Positions 41,598-51,579 are shown, counted from the first letter of the stretch. The stretch: DNA of 64,000 nt from UBA2421 sp002343075 (GCA_937982565.1 CALJLN010000046.1:189722-253721); one strand, 5' to 3'. Notes: generated by a model from the letters alone, not told the origin. Made by a program: numbers and translations.

Positions 41598-43463
41598 TTA
41601 CCGGACGAATGTTCGCAGATCGCGGCCAATATCAGCGACGACCGCGGTCCAGTCGTCGGATGTTGATTGCCGGTAGAGCTTCATCGACGGATACCACGGC
41701 GAATCCACCCGATCCGAGAGCCACCGCCAATCGGCTGACTTGATGAGCATGGTCCAGGTCGGCCTGCCCAGCGCGCCGGCGAGGTGGGCCGGGCCCGAGT
41801 CGATCGTAATCACCAGATCCATGCACGCGATTAGCCCTGCCAGGTCGTAGAAATCGACGATTTTGTCCGCAAAACTGATCAACCGCATTCCCTGTGGCGG
41901 TGCGGCACGGAGCTTTGCGTGTTCGCCCACCTGCAAACTGAAGAACGACACATCCCCGGACGCCAACGGAGCAAGCTCGGCGAGCGAGATTGACCGCTTC
42001 GGATTCGGCTTGGAATTGCCGCGCCAGAGAAGCCCCACATTCAAGCGACTGCGATGCTCGGCGATTTGAGCTTGCCAGCCTTCGACGTGAGCGTCGGGTA
42101 GCGTGAAGTATGGGACCGTCGCCGGGACCGTTTCGAGCGAAATGCCAAATGCGTGCGGCAGGCTCAGCAGCGGGGCCTCCAGATCGAACGGTGGCGGGCG
42201 CAATCCGCCTGGCACCACCTTGGCAACCCCCGGAACCGTTTCCATCAGCCGGCGGAGGTTAATCGGGCATTCAAACACAACTTTTGCCCCGCGTGCGGCA
42301 AGCAGGGGTAGGAAACGGGCAAACTGGATGTTATCACCATACCCCTGTTCTGAATGAATGAATACCGTCCGACCCGACGCATCGCCCCCGCGGTAGCGCG
42401 GCTGGGAAAACTCTCGGGCCGGCGTGGTGAAATCTTTGCACTGCCATCGCCACTCATACTCAGAGAAACCACGCGTGTAGTCCCCAAACGCGAGCAGTGC
42501 CAGCGCCCGGTGACCGCGGGCGGCAGGATCGTGCGGCTTGATCGCCAAGGCCCTGTCGGCGGCGGCGAGCGCGTCCTGATATCGGCCGACCTTGTTGTAA
42601 ATGCCCGCCACCGCACATTGCGCCTCAACGTGCTTCGGATCGACCGCCGCGGCGCGCTCGAAGAACTCCAGCGCTTCGTCGCACCGGTCGGCACGGTCGC
42701 ACACAGCGGCGAGGTTTCCCAGCGCCAGTAAAAAGTTGGGATCGATGGCTATAGCGCGGCGATAATACTTCTCCGCGTCCACCACCCGCCCTGCCTGCTC
42801 CAAAACCCAAGCCAGATTGTTATGTGCATCTGCCCGCGGGCCCCCGATCTCGACCGCGCGCTCGGCGGAGGCGATCGCGTCATCAAAACGCTTGAGCTTG
42901 GCAAGGACGACCGACCGGCGGCCGTAACACTCCACGTCATCGGCCGCCAGCTTCAGATGTTCCTGAAACGCCACCGCCGCACGCTCGAGGTAGTTCAGCT
43001 CTGCCAGCGACACGCCCATCTGATATTGTGCCCGCGGATGCGATGGCGACACTTTAATCAGCCTCTGCAGCACCTGCACCGCCTCCGCATGACGGCCAAG
43101 CGCTGCGAGGCTGGAGGCCATGTTCCAGTAAGCGTCGGGGTGATCCGGATTCAGCCGTGCGGCGCGATCAAAACATTGGAGCGCTTCTTCAGCCTTTCGG
43201 GCGAGCCAGAGAACATGGCCAAGATTATTGAACGCTGCAAAATTCTGAGAAATCGCAAGCGAGCGTTGAATTGAATCGTAAGCTTCCTGCAACCGCCCCT
43301 GCTGGAGGGCGGCGACCCCGAAAAAGTGCAGCGCATCAGCATGAGTCGGCTCGCAGGCAAGAATGGCCCGCAGGCTTGCCTCAGCCGCTGCAAACTGCCC
43401 TGCCTGCAATTGCTGCAGGGCCGTTTCAATCATTTCAGTCGTTGAAGCCGGTTGTTCTGGCAT
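41598..43463 (-). CDS. TPR protein with C-terminal GT9-like glycosyltransferase domain
   Basis: This 621-residue soluble protein has about nine tetratricopeptide repeats (about 8-330). A C-terminal part (about 360-621) resembles the GT-B fold of family 9 glycosyltransferases. It includes Ser-Glu-Gln-Gly-Tyr-Gly-Asp, Gly-Leu-Leu-Trp-Arg-Gly-Asn, and the nucleotide-sugar motif Asp-Ser-Gly-Pro-Ala-His-Leu-Ala-Gly-Ala-Leu-Gly-Arg. Such TPR-GT fusions are common in planctomycetes and may glycosylate proteins or envelope sugars. There is no signal peptide. The gene is monocistronic on this strand. Confidence 0.85.
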   Translation of the reverse strand: MPEQPASTTEMIETALQQLQAGQFAAAEASLRAILACEPTHADALHFFGVAALQQGRLQEAYDSIQRSLAISQNFAAFNNLGHVLWLARKAEEALQCFDRAARLNPDHPDAYWNMASSLAALGRHAEAVQVLQRLIKVSPSHPRAQYQMGVSLAELNYLERAAVAFQEHLKLAADDVECYGRRSVVLAKLKRFDDAIASAERAVEIGGPRADAHNNLAWVLEQAGRVVDAEKYYRRAIAIDPNFLLALGNLAAVCDRADRCDEALEFFERAAAVDPKHVEAQCAVAGIYNKVGRYQDALAAADRALAIKPHDPAARGHRALALLAFGDYTRGFSEYEWRWQCKDFTTPAREFSQPRYRGGDASGRTVFIHSEQGYGDNIQFARFLPLLAARGAKVVFECPINLRRLMETVPGVAKVVPGGLRPPPFDLEAPLLSLPHAFGISLETVPATVPYFTLPDAHVEGWQAQIAEHRSRLNVGLLWRGNSKPNPKRSISLAELAPLASGDVSFFSLQVGEHAKLRAAPPQGMRLISFADKIVDFYDLAGLIACMDLVITIDSGPAHLAGALGRPTWTMLIKSADWRWLSDRVDSPWYPSMKLYRQSTSDDWTAVVADIGRDLRTFVR

Positions 43464-43696
43464 TCGAGGTTAAACCGTATCGACAGCAGCGGATTCGGGC
43501 AATGAACCCCTGACGAACTTGGGGAGTTTTCCGGGCGAGCAATAAGCAGCCCCCCGACTGGCCCGCGGCCAAATGTGGGCTATGTTTTTCTCGGAGATAG
43601 TGAATCCGGGCGGCGTTTTTATCGAACCGGTGCAACCGCCGGCCGCGCTGGCTCGAAGACCTCTTACGGTTGCGGTGCAAGACAGGACGGTGGAGC

Positions 43697-43834
43697 ATGC
43701 AGAATAGCGTTGTAGATATGACATATGAAAGCGAGTCGCCCCGAAAGCGGCTCTACCACCGCATTACCGGGACTATCGTGATGATGTTCGGTTCGATCGC
43801 CGCGATTGCGACTGTCAGTTTCTTACTGCACTAG
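43697..43834 (+). CDS. Possible 45-residue single-helix membrane protein
   Basis: An ATG at 43697 opens a 45-codon frame. It encodes a charged head with Arg-Lys-Arg and one hydrophobic helix (about 25-44) ending at the stop. GGTGGAG precedes it, but only one base from the start, so translation is doubtful. It lies 157 bases upstream of bamA on the same strand. No family was recognised. Confidence 0.35.
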   Translation: MQNSVVDMTYESESPRKRLYHRITGTIVMMFGSIAAIATVSFLLH

Positions 43835-43991
43835 GCGGCGCAGAAGCTGCGTCCTCGTCGAGCTGGGGGGCTGTATTGGCGTGCCGGGGGCCGCCCTCAT
43901 TTTTGACATCACCGCGGCGAGGATTAGACTTCCCTCCCAAGCTGACGACGGATGCGTCAGTATCGACGGGTTCGTGGGAACGGAAGCACGC

Positions 43992-46412
43992 GTGAAAGCA
44001 ATTCACTTTGCCGGGCAAACAAGGAAGTTGGCACTTGCGGTGATGGTCGGTGTCGCCGGTGCCGCAGCACACACCGCGATTGCACAGTCCAACCCGCTCA
44101 CCCCCCCTGCAGCGTTCCGAACAGGGGCCGCAACGCCGCTCGCGGGCAAGACTGTTGAAGACGTACGCATCGTTGGCAACAGAGAAGTATCCACAGCAGT
44201 TATTGCCAATGTCATTCGCACCCGTAGGGGCGAGCCTTATGACCCCGCCACCGTCGAGGAAGACTACCAGCGCGTTTACGGTCTGCGCAAGTTCTCTAAT
44301 GTTGAAGCCAAGGTCGAACCGACGGACACTGGCGTCATCGTCGTGTTTCAGGTCAGCGAGCAGAAGCAGGTGGGCACAATCGCCTTCCGCGGCAATCTCA
44401 AGCTGAATGATACGACCCTCGCAAATGTCGTCGATCTCAAATCGGGCGAGGCGATCGATCCTTTCCGAATCGCACTGGCAAAGTCGTCCATAGAGAATCT
44501 TTACCGCAGCAAGAACTTTCCCTTCGCCAATGTTGAAATCGACCAGAACCGCCTCAGTGAAAGCGGCGACTTAGTCTTTAATGTCGTCGAAGGCCCCAAC
44601 GTCAAGGTTCGGAAAGTAGCGTTCATAGGCAACAACTCCTTCACCGCCGACCGGCTGAAGGGTCAGATTCGGACGCGCAACTGGATCTGGATTCTTCGGC
44701 AGGGCAACTATGACAATGAGCAGGTTGAAGACGATGTCGCGTCATTGCGCCGCTTTTATGAGGGCAAGGGCTTTTTTGATGTTCGCATCGGCAGAAAGCT
44801 GATTTTCTCGCCGGACAACAGCGAACTGCAGGTGACATTTCTCGTCGAAGAAGGCCAGCGGTACAGAGTCGATCAGGTCACGTTCAAGGGCAACAGCGTT
44901 CTGAGCGATGTCGAGCTGAGAAAAAGCCTGAAAATGCTCGAAGGAGAGACATACGACGATGATGTCCTCCGCCGCGACGTGCGAGAAGTCATTCGCGCCT
45001 ATAGTCCGTTTGGCTTCATCTACCAGCCTCAGGCAACTGACCCGAACTACTTCATGCTCGGGTCGAGCAATGAACCGGTAAAGCGTGTTTTCCGCCGGGA
45101 AGCAGGCACGGTCGAACTCGTTTACGACATTCGCGAAGGAAAGCCCTATAAACTCGGCAAGATCCTCGTAAAGGGCAACAGCCGGACGCAGGACAAGGTA
45201 GTCCTCCGTGAGATGCGCATGGCGCCCGGCCAGCTTTACGACTCGGGTGCCGTACAGGACGCCCAGGATCGTCTCCGCGGCACGCCATTTTTTCAGGGCG
45301 TGTCGGTTACGCCCATCGGCGATGCCGAAGATTCACGCGATTTGCTGGTCGAGGTGCAGGAGCAGCGCACCGCCAGCTTTAACATCGGGGCGGGCATCAA
45401 CTCCAACGGCGGCTTCGGCGCGAACGTCACCTACGAGCAGCGCAATTTTGATATCGCCAACCTGCCGACCAACCCCCGCGATATCTTTAACGGAAACGCA
45501 TTCATCGGTGCCGGCCAGTCGTTCCGGGTTTCGCTCGAACCGGGCACCCAGATTAGCAACGCGAGCGTGCGCTTCCGAGAGCCGTATCTGTTTGATCAGC
45601 CCTACGGCCTGACAGTCGAGGCCTACGCGCGCGACCGCATCCGCGAAGACTACCGCGATCGCCGGCTGGGCGGCAGGATGAGCCTCGACCACCGATTTGA
45701 TGAGAAATACAGTGCCGCACTCTCGCTGCGTATCGAGGAGGTGGATATCGGGAGCATTAACGATCGCCCCATCCGCGCACAAGAGATCCTGGATGAGGAA
45801 GGCGAGCACCTCCTGACCAGCGTCGGGTTGAGAGTCACCCGAGACACCAGCAACCGAGGCATTTTGCCCTTCCGCGGGAGCACCACCAGTGTCGGTTGGG
45901 ATTCCTTTGGCGCGCTCGGCGGGGATTACACGTTCCAGAAGTTCACCGCCAACTGGGATGCCTACTATTCCCTGCGGGAAGACCTGCTCGACCGCCGAAC
46001 GATCCTCGCGTTGCACGTTGATACCGGATACATCGCAGGCGACGCACCATTTTTTGAACGATTTTACGGCGGTGGCATCGGGTCGGTGCGCGGGTTCGCT
46101 TTCCGAGGCATCAGCCCCCGGTCAGGCCCGGATGATGACCGCGTCGGCGGCGATTTCATCCTCACCGCGTCGGCAGAGGTCGGCTTTCCCCTTGTCGGCG
46201 AGCAGCTTCGGGGGGTTGTCTTTACCGATATGGGAACCGTTGAGCCCTCATTTCAACTGGAGGACTGGCGTACGAGCGTCGGCGCAGGCATCAGACTTAC
46301 CCTGCCTATCCTCGGCCAAACGCCCATCGCGATCGATTTTGCCATCCCCTTGAGCAAAAACAGCGAAGACGATACACAGATCATCAGTTTCTCGCTCGGA
46401 TTCGATCGATAG
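43992..46412 (+). CDS. bamA: Outer-membrane protein assembly factor BamA
   Basis: This 806-residue Omp85 protein inserts beta-barrel proteins into the outer membrane. A signal peptide ends near Ala-Ile-Ala-Gln (about residue 32). Five POTRA domains follow (about 50-430), each starting with a strand and a Gly-Asn turn (for example Ile-Val-Gly-Asn, Phe-Arg-Gly-Asn, Phe-Ile-Gly-Asn, Phe-Lys-Gly-Asn, Val-Lys-Gly-Asn). The C-terminal barrel (about 450-806) has the loop-6 motif Val-Arg-Gly-Phe and ends in Gly-Phe-Asp-Arg. The GTG start at 43992 is fixed by the signal peptide; the frame is open further upstream. Its presence shows a true outer membrane. ompH/skp follows. Confidence 0.93.
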   Translation: MKAIHFAGQTRKLALAVMVGVAGAAAHTAIAQSNPLTPPAAFRTGAATPLAGKTVEDVRIVGNREVSTAVIANVIRTRRGEPYDPATVEEDYQRVYGLRKFSNVEAKVEPTDTGVIVVFQVSEQKQVGTIAFRGNLKLNDTTLANVVDLKSGEAIDPFRIALAKSSIENLYRSKNFPFANVEIDQNRLSESGDLVFNVVEGPNVKVRKVAFIGNNSFTADRLKGQIRTRNWIWILRQGNYDNEQVEDDVASLRRFYEGKGFFDVRIGRKLIFSPDNSELQVTFLVEEGQRYRVDQVTFKGNSVLSDVELRKSLKMLEGETYDDDVLRRDVREVIRAYSPFGFIYQPQATDPNYFMLGSSNEPVKRVFRREAGTVELVYDIREGKPYKLGKILVKGNSRTQDKVVLREMRMAPGQLYDSGAVQDAQDRLRGTPFFQGVSVTPIGDAEDSRDLLVEVQEQRTASFNIGAGINSNGGFGANVTYEQRNFDIANLPTNPRDIFNGNAFIGAGQSFRVSLEPGTQISNASVRFREPYLFDQPYGLTVEAYARDRIREDYRDRRLGGRMSLDHRFDEKYSAALSLRIEEVDIGSINDRPIRAQEILDEEGEHLLTSVGLRVTRDTSNRGILPFRGSTTSVGWDSFGALGGDYTFQKFTANWDAYYSLREDLLDRRTILALHVDTGYIAGDAPFFERFYGGGIGSVRGFAFRGISPRSGPDDDRVGGDFILTASAEVGFPLVGEQLRGVVFTDMGTVEPSFQLEDWRTSVGAGIRLTLPILGQTPIAIDFAIPLSKNSEDDTQIISFSLGFDR

Positions 46413-46566
46413 ACTGTCCCTCTTGCAACCTTGCCCCCCCTGTGGGGATGATGATAGAAGAGACACTCAAGACCGTGATTCGTCGGCTGGCAGGTGCCAG
46501 ACGTCGCCCCGCGGGGTATGCCTGTGAGTAGCTAGGTCAATGCACCACTTGAAAGGAACATCGCAC

Positions 46567-47160
46567 ATGAAATTGTCGCATTGCTTCGTAATCAGCCTGC
46601 TGGCGCTCGGATTGTTCGCCATGCCGTCGCTCGCTCAGTCGGCACCGAGAATTGCCATCGCCAACACCGCGCGCATTCTCAATGAGCTACAGGAGACGAA
46701 GGACCTCAATCAGAAGATCAATAACGACCTCAAGCTGCTGGACACCGAGCGCGTCACCCGGCAGCAGAAGGTCACCGACCTTCAAGCCAAGCGAGATCAG
46801 CTTCGCCCCGAGGCACCACAGTACAATGACGTGAACAAGGAGTGGCTCCAGGCTCGAATCGAGTTCGAGATTTGGGCCCAGTTGCAGCAGGCCAACCTGC
46901 AGCGAGAGCAGAAGATCCAGATGCGCACGCTGTTCGGGAAGATTGAACAGACCATCGCAGAAGTAGCGACCAAAAAGGCCATCGATGTCGTGCTCGCCGA
47001 GCAGAAGGTCGATTTCCCGGATAACCTCGACGCAATTCAGGTGGACCAGTTGAAGGCCATCATCGGCCAGCGCAACGTACTGTTCGCCAACGCAGCCACG
47101 GTCGATATCACCAATGATGTCATCACCGCGATGGACGCAGCATACAAGGCAGGAAACTGA
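46567..47160 (+). CDS. skp: Skp/OmpH-family periplasmic chaperone
   Basis: This 197-residue protein has a signal peptide (about 1-23) followed by Ile-Ala-Ile-Ala-Asn-Thr-Ala-Arg-Ile and a long coiled-coil region (about 45-130) rich in Gln, Glu and Lys. The C-terminus returns with a strand-forming Val-Val-Leu-Ala-Glu-Gln segment. This is the Skp/OmpH plan, in which trimers carry unfolded outer-membrane proteins to BamA. AAAGGA fixes the start at 46567. The bamA-skp order is the usual neighbour pair and supports the call. Confidence 0.88.
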   Translation: MKLSHCFVISLLALGLFAMPSLAQSAPRIAIANTARILNELQETKDLNQKINNDLKLLDTERVTRQQKVTDLQAKRDQLRPEAPQYNDVNKEWLQARIEFEIWAQLQQANLQREQKIQMRTLFGKIEQTIAEVATKKAIDVVLAEQKVDFPDNLDAIQVDQLKAIIGQRNVLFANAATVDITNDVITAMDAAYKAGN

Positions 47161-47204
47161 AGCCCGCGGGGCGGCGTGTAAAGACTGTCAGGAAAAACTA
47201 AACG

Positions 47205-47243
47205 GGCGTGAGAGGCAGATGCTGTCTCTCACGCCTGTTTTAT
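47205..47243. terminator. Terminator between skp and the NtrC-type gene
   Basis: A perfect 10-bp stem (47205-47214 with 47226-47235) is followed by TGTTTTATT. Because the next gene converges from the other side, it may serve both directions. Confidence 0.85.
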
Positions 47244-47281
47244 TAGTCGTGCGGCTTGCTGCTCCAGTCGTGTGGTACGGG

Positions 47282-48706
47282 TCACTCTTCTTCCCCGCCG
47301 ACATCCAATTTGTATTTTCGCATCTTCTTGTAGAGCGTCGTGCGATTGATATCCAGTTCGCTCGCAGTCGCCTGGCGGTTGTAGTTGTTGCGCTTCAACG
47401 CCGCCTTGATGATCGTGCGTTCGGGCATCTCCAACGCTCGCTCTAGCGGCATAGGGTCGTTCAGCAGGCCGTTAAACAAACCATCCAGTGCTGCGCGCGG
47501 CTCGGCGAAGGGGTCATAACCCGTCACCCCGTGAAGCGTCTCGGGCAAATCTGACAGATCAATCTGAGGCCGCTTGGAAAGCACCACCGAGTGCTCGACC
47601 GCATTCTCAAGCTCGCGCACATTCCCCGGCCACGCATAGGCCGTCAATGCAGCCAGAGCTGCTTCGGTGAATCCGATGATCTCCCGCCCCACTTCCTTGC
47701 AATAAAGCCGCAGAAAATGCATCGCCAGCAGCGGAATGTCGCCCTTCCGATCGCGCAGGCTCGGCATGCGAATGTTGACCACATTAATGCGGTAGTAGAG
47801 ATCCTGTCGAAACGTCTGCTCGGCTACCAGTTGCTGAAGGTCGCAGTTGGATGCCAGCACCACGCGCACATCGACCGTCGTTGTTTGCGTCGAACCAACC
47901 GGCTCAAACTTCCGCTCCTGCAACACCCGCAGCAACTTCACCTGCATCGCGGGGCTGGCCGAATTAATCTCATCGAGAAAGATCGTCCCCCCATCCGCGG
48001 AGAGAAATCGGCCGGGCTTGTCGCTCACCGCCCCGGTGAATGAACCCTTCACATGGCCAAAGAGTTCGCTCTCAAGCAGTGTCTCGGGAAGCGCGCCGCA
48101 GGAGATTTCGATGAACGGCCTGTCCCGCCGGGGCGATCGCTGGTGAATGCCGCGCGCCAGCAGGCTCTTACCCGTGCCGCTTTCGCCAGTCATCAGCACG
48201 GTCGTCCGACCTTCGGCCACCGCGTTGACGACATCGACGATTTTCTGAACCTTTGCATCGCGCCCGATCAGGTTCTCCAAGCCAAACCGGGAATCCAACT
48301 GTTGCCGAAGCGCATAGTTTTCAAACAGCAGCGCGTGTTGCCGGGCCGCCTTTTCTACTGTCACGCGAATCTCATCATCAATGATCGGCTTGGTCAGGTA
48401 GTCGAACGCCCCGGCTTTAATGGCATCGACCGCTTGCTCGATCGAGCCGTAGCCGGTGAGCAGGATCACCACCACCTGCGGATGCGACCGGCGAATGTCC
48501 CGGAGAAACGCACCGGGCTTCACCCCAGCGATGTTCAAGTCGGCCAGCAGTATGTCGATCTGCCCCGATTCCATCTTCGCCACGGCTGCATCGGGGCTAT
48601 CGGTTGTCGAAACGACGTATCCCTCCCGCCTGAGAAACTGCGAGAGCGAATCCTGCATGATCCGGTCTTCATCAAGGACGAGAATGCGAGGGGTATGCGT
48701 TGACAT
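47282..48706 (-). CDS. NtrC-family sigma-54-dependent response regulator
   Basis: This 474-residue activator has a receiver domain (about 7-120) with phospho-acceptor Asp56, Thr84 and Lys106. The AAA+ domain has Walker A GESGTGKS at 174-181 and a sigma-54-contact loop Gly-Ser-Phe-Thr-Gly-Ala (221-226), a conservative variant of Gly-Ala-Phe-Thr-Gly-Ala. A C-terminal Fis-type helix-turn-helix (about 425-465) binds DNA. It would drive sigma-54 promoters after phosphorylation. No histidine kinase is adjacent, so it is an orphan in the window. Confidence 0.93.
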   Translation of the reverse strand: MSTHTPRILVLDEDRIMQDSLSQFLRREGYVVSTTDSPDAAVAKMESGQIDILLADLNIAGVKPGAFLRDIRRSHPQVVVILLTGYGSIEQAVDAIKAGAFDYLTKPIIDDEIRVTVEKAARQHALLFENYALRQQLDSRFGLENLIGRDAKVQKIVDVVNAVAEGRTTVLMTGESGTGKSLLARGIHQRSPRRDRPFIEISCGALPETLLESELFGHVKGSFTGAVSDKPGRFLSADGGTIFLDEINSASPAMQVKLLRVLQERKFEPVGSTQTTTVDVRVVLASNCDLQQLVAEQTFRQDLYYRINVVNIRMPSLRDRKGDIPLLAMHFLRLYCKEVGREIIGFTEAALAALTAYAWPGNVRELENAVEHSVVLSKRPQIDLSDLPETLHGVTGYDPFAEPRAALDGLFNGLLNDPMPLERALEMPERTIIKAALKRNNYNRQATASELDINRTTLYKKMRKYKLDVGGEEE

Positions 48707-48949
48707 AATTGGTCGCGGTCAGATCGTCAGACGGCTGAGTATTGCCGGTGCCGCGGACATCACGGTGCCCGAGTTGCCCCGACGGCAATTTTCTCCCGGC
48801 AATCAGCGATCGGCGTTCACTTAACTCATCATCGACCAGAATGCGTGTTGCCTTGAAGCAACACTGATGCATTCCCGCTGCATTTTGCTTTCCGGCGAGG
48901 ATGGATATGATTCCGCGATACTGGAACGACTCATTTCGAGGAAAGACCT

Positions 48950-50056
48950 ATGAAGATTGGTGTGCCAAAGGAAATCAAGTCTGATGAATACCGTGTCGCC
49001 ATGACCCCCGCCGGGGCGGAGGCGATGGCTCGGGCCGGGCACCAGGTGTTTGTTGAGGCGCAGGCCGGCGTAGGCTCAGGGTTTGGAGACGAGCTTTACA
49101 CCGCAGTCGGCGCAACGATCGTCGGCACCGCTGCAGAGGTCTTCACGGCTGCCGACATGATCGTGAAGGTGAAGGAACCGCAGCCCGCCGAGATCAGCCA
49201 GTTCAAGCCCGGGCAGATCATCTTCACCTACTTCCACTTCGCCGCCAGCCGCGAGCTGACGCAGGCGTGCATGGATAGTCAGATCACAGCAATCGCCTAT
49301 GAGACCATCACCGACAAGCGCGGCACCCTGCCACTGCTCACGCCGATGAGCGAAATCGCCGGGAAGATGAGCGTACAGGAAGGCGCGAAGTATCTGGAAA
49401 AGCCGATGAGCGGCCGGGGCATCCTGCTCGGCGGCGTGCCGGGCGTGCCGCCGGCACATGTACTCGTGATCGGAGGCGGCGTGGTCGGCACCAATGCCGC
49501 AAAAATCGCCGCCGGGCTGGGGGCCAATGTCGTGCTGATGGATGTCAGCCTCGACCGTTTGCGCTATCTCGATGATGTCATGCCTGCCAATGTCAGCACT
49601 GTCTATTCCAACAGCTACAACATCCGTGAACATCTTCAGCTAGCCGACCTCGTCGTGGGTGCTGTTCTCATTCCCGGCGCGAAGGCACCGAGCCTCGTCA
49701 GCCGCGCCGATCTGAAGCTGATGAAACATGGCGCGGTGATTGTCGATGTCGCCATTGATCAGGGCGGCTGCGTTGAAACAGCCCGCGCGACCACGCACAA
49801 GGAACCGACCTATATCATCGATCATGTAGTTCACTACTGCGTCGCCAACATGCCCGGCGCGGTAGGCCGCACGAGCACACTCGCGCTGACCAACGCAACA
49901 CTCCCCTACGCGCTCAAGATAGCAACCAAGGGCTATAAGGCCGCGGCGCAGGCAGATCCGGGGCTGGTTGAGGGGATCAACCTTGTCAACGGGCAAGTGA
50001 CCTACCAGGCGGTGGCCGATTGCTTTGGGCTGAAGTATTCCGAACTGAAGCTGTGA
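48950..50056 (+). CDS. ald: Alanine dehydrogenase
   Basis: This 368-residue cytoplasmic enzyme interconverts alanine and pyruvate/ammonia with NAD. Active-site residues Lys75 (Val-Lys-Glu-Pro) and His96 match the numbering of characterised enzymes. The NAD-binding Gly-Gly-Gly-Val-Val-Gly motif and the C-terminal Val-Asp-Val-Ala-Ile-Asp-Gln-Gly-Gly are intact. Its size equals the family norm. GAGGAAAG precedes the ATG. It is divergent from the NtrC-type regulator, which could control it, but this is not shown. Confidence 0.96.
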   Translation: MKIGVPKEIKSDEYRVAMTPAGAEAMARAGHQVFVEAQAGVGSGFGDELYTAVGATIVGTAAEVFTAADMIVKVKEPQPAEISQFKPGQIIFTYFHFAASRELTQACMDSQITAIAYETITDKRGTLPLLTPMSEIAGKMSVQEGAKYLEKPMSGRGILLGGVPGVPPAHVLVIGGGVVGTNAAKIAAGLGANVVLMDVSLDRLRYLDDVMPANVSTVYSNSYNIREHLQLADLVVGAVLIPGAKAPSLVSRADLKLMKHGAVIVDVAIDQGGCVETARATTHKEPTYIIDHVVHYCVANMPGAVGRTSTLALTNATLPYALKIATKGYKAAAQADPGLVEGINLVNGQVTYQAVADCFGLKYSELKL

Positions 50057-50113
50057 ACGCCGCAATAATGCCTCCGCAGCGGGCGGGAGGATGCGGTGAG
50101 GAGGGACTTGACG

Positions 50114-50425
50114 ATGACCGAGCGACTGCAAAAGCTGCAGATCATGCTGGAAAAATCCCCCGGCGATCCATTTCTGCTCTACGCGGCGGGCATGGAATAC
50201 AAGAAAACGGGCGATCATCCGCGCGCCTTGGAGTACTTCCGTCGCACGATCTCCGCCGACGCGAAGTATTGTTACGCTTACTATCAGGCCGGACAAACCT
50301 ACGAACTATCTGACCGCCCCACCGACGCCAGGCAGGCATACATCGACGGCATTGCCGCGGCGCAGATGGCTGGCGATGCACATGCGCAATCCGAACTGCA
50401 GGCAGCCCTTGATATGCTCGACTGA
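50114..50425 (+). CDS. Small TPR protein
   Basis: This 103-residue soluble protein consists almost entirely of tetratricopeptide-type helices (Tyr-Ala-Ala-Gly-Met-Glu-Tyr and Tyr-Tyr-Gln-Ala-Gly-Gln-Thr-Tyr are repeat cores). It has no signal peptide. GAGGAGG precedes the ATG at 50114. It follows ald by 57 bases on the same strand, so co-transcription is possible. It likely mediates a protein contact; the partner is unknown. Confidence 0.75.
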   Translation: MTERLQKLQIMLEKSPGDPFLLYAAGMEYKKTGDHPRALEYFRRTISADAKYCYAYYQAGQTYELSDRPTDARQAYIDGIAAAQMAGDAHAQSELQAALDMLD

Positions 50426-50569
50426 TCGCGCCATACGCCCCGCGACAATTTGCCACGCCCAGTGCCGCCGGGGCCGTTTCTCCCCGGCCATGCGATGATC
50501 GCGCCCGGCGGTTCAGGCATTCCCCGATTTGCATTCCCGCAACATCGCTCCACAATTTACTGTTCAACC

Positions 50570-51520
50570 ATGGTCGACGCGTTGATGAACTATCTGCACA
50601 CGCCAAAGTGGAAGCGCCAGCACCGTTGGCGGCGGGCCGTGTGGACAGCGATGAACACGGTGGGACTCACCGGCATGCACGCGCTGCCACTAAACAAGCG
50701 TTGGATCGACATTCATCGCCGACTCATGCCGTTTCCAAATCTCGATCCCGGCCTGATGGGGTTTCGCATCGTGCAGATTTCGGACCTGCATTACAGCCCG
50801 GTGGTCTGGAAGCGCTATCTCGAGCAAATGTTACAGTGGGTTCACGAGCTTGAGCCCGATCTGGTGGTTGTCACCGGCGACCTGATCACCGGCGGCTATC
50901 GCTACGCGCCGAGGATCGCAAAAATGCTCGCCGGGCTTAAGCCGCCGCACGGTGTCATCTGCACCTTTGGAAACCATGACTATTCAATGTACGGAAAGAA
51001 GCAACTCATCGAGGGAATGCGACGTGCAGACTATCTTGAGAAGTGTCTGATGAACGAAGGCCTGATCGTGCTGCGCAATGAAGTACTGGAGATTCGACCC
51101 GGCAAGCGCACCGATCGGCCGCTCGATACGGATGGCGATGTTACCAACGCACGACCGCTGATGATTGTCGGCCTCGACGATGAATGGTCCGGCGCGATTG
51201 ATCCGCGGAAGGCGTTTGCGGGCGTCGGCGGTGACCTGCCAGTACTTTGCCTGAACCATAACCCTGCGAACTGCCATGAATTGCTGGAGTATCCGTGGCA
51301 ATGGATGCTCGCCGGACACACGCATGGCCGGCAAACCGCCGACAGCCGGGTGGCACGCACGTTCAGCAAGCGGCGCGAGTACACACACGGGTACTACGCC
51401 ATTCAGGGCCGACATCTTTATGTCAACCGAGGATTGTCATATGGCCAGCGGGTGAAACACTGGTGCCGCCCGGAAATGACAGTCTTCCGCCTCACCGCCG
51501 AAGCACCCCAAGAAGCATAA
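50570..51520 (+). CDS. Metallophosphoesterase (YkuE-like)
   Basis: This 316-residue calcineurin-like phosphoesterase has the complete metal-site motif set: Asp-Leu-His, Gly-Asp-Leu, Gly-Asn-His-Asp and Gly-His-Thr-His-Gly. The arrangement and the N-terminal basic/hydrophobic part resemble YkuE-type enzymes at the membrane. Substrates in this group include lipid-linked and cyclic phosphates; the real one is not known. The start at 50570 was chosen within the 5' region of the frame, with 50585 also possible. It stands alone after the TPR gene. Confidence 0.85.
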   Translation: MVDALMNYLHTPKWKRQHRWRRAVWTAMNTVGLTGMHALPLNKRWIDIHRRLMPFPNLDPGLMGFRIVQISDLHYSPVVWKRYLEQMLQWVHELEPDLVVVTGDLITGGYRYAPRIAKMLAGLKPPHGVICTFGNHDYSMYGKKQLIEGMRRADYLEKCLMNEGLIVLRNEVLEIRPGKRTDRPLDTDGDVTNARPLMIVGLDDEWSGAIDPRKAFAGVGGDLPVLCLNHNPANCHELLEYPWQWMLAGHTHGRQTADSRVARTFSKRREYTHGYYAIQGRHLYVNRGLSYGQRVKHWCRPEMTVFRLTAEAPQEA

Positions 51521-51579
51521 GCCCTTTTTTAGCAACTGTTTATAGCCAGCGATGCGACGGCGGGCATCGCCCACAAATG

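Noticed and set aside
48764..48777. GG-N10-GC pattern upstream of ald as a sigma-54 promoter
   Set aside because: Only the two invariant dinucleotides match; the rest of the -24/-12 consensus is poor and such spacing is common in GC-rich DNA.
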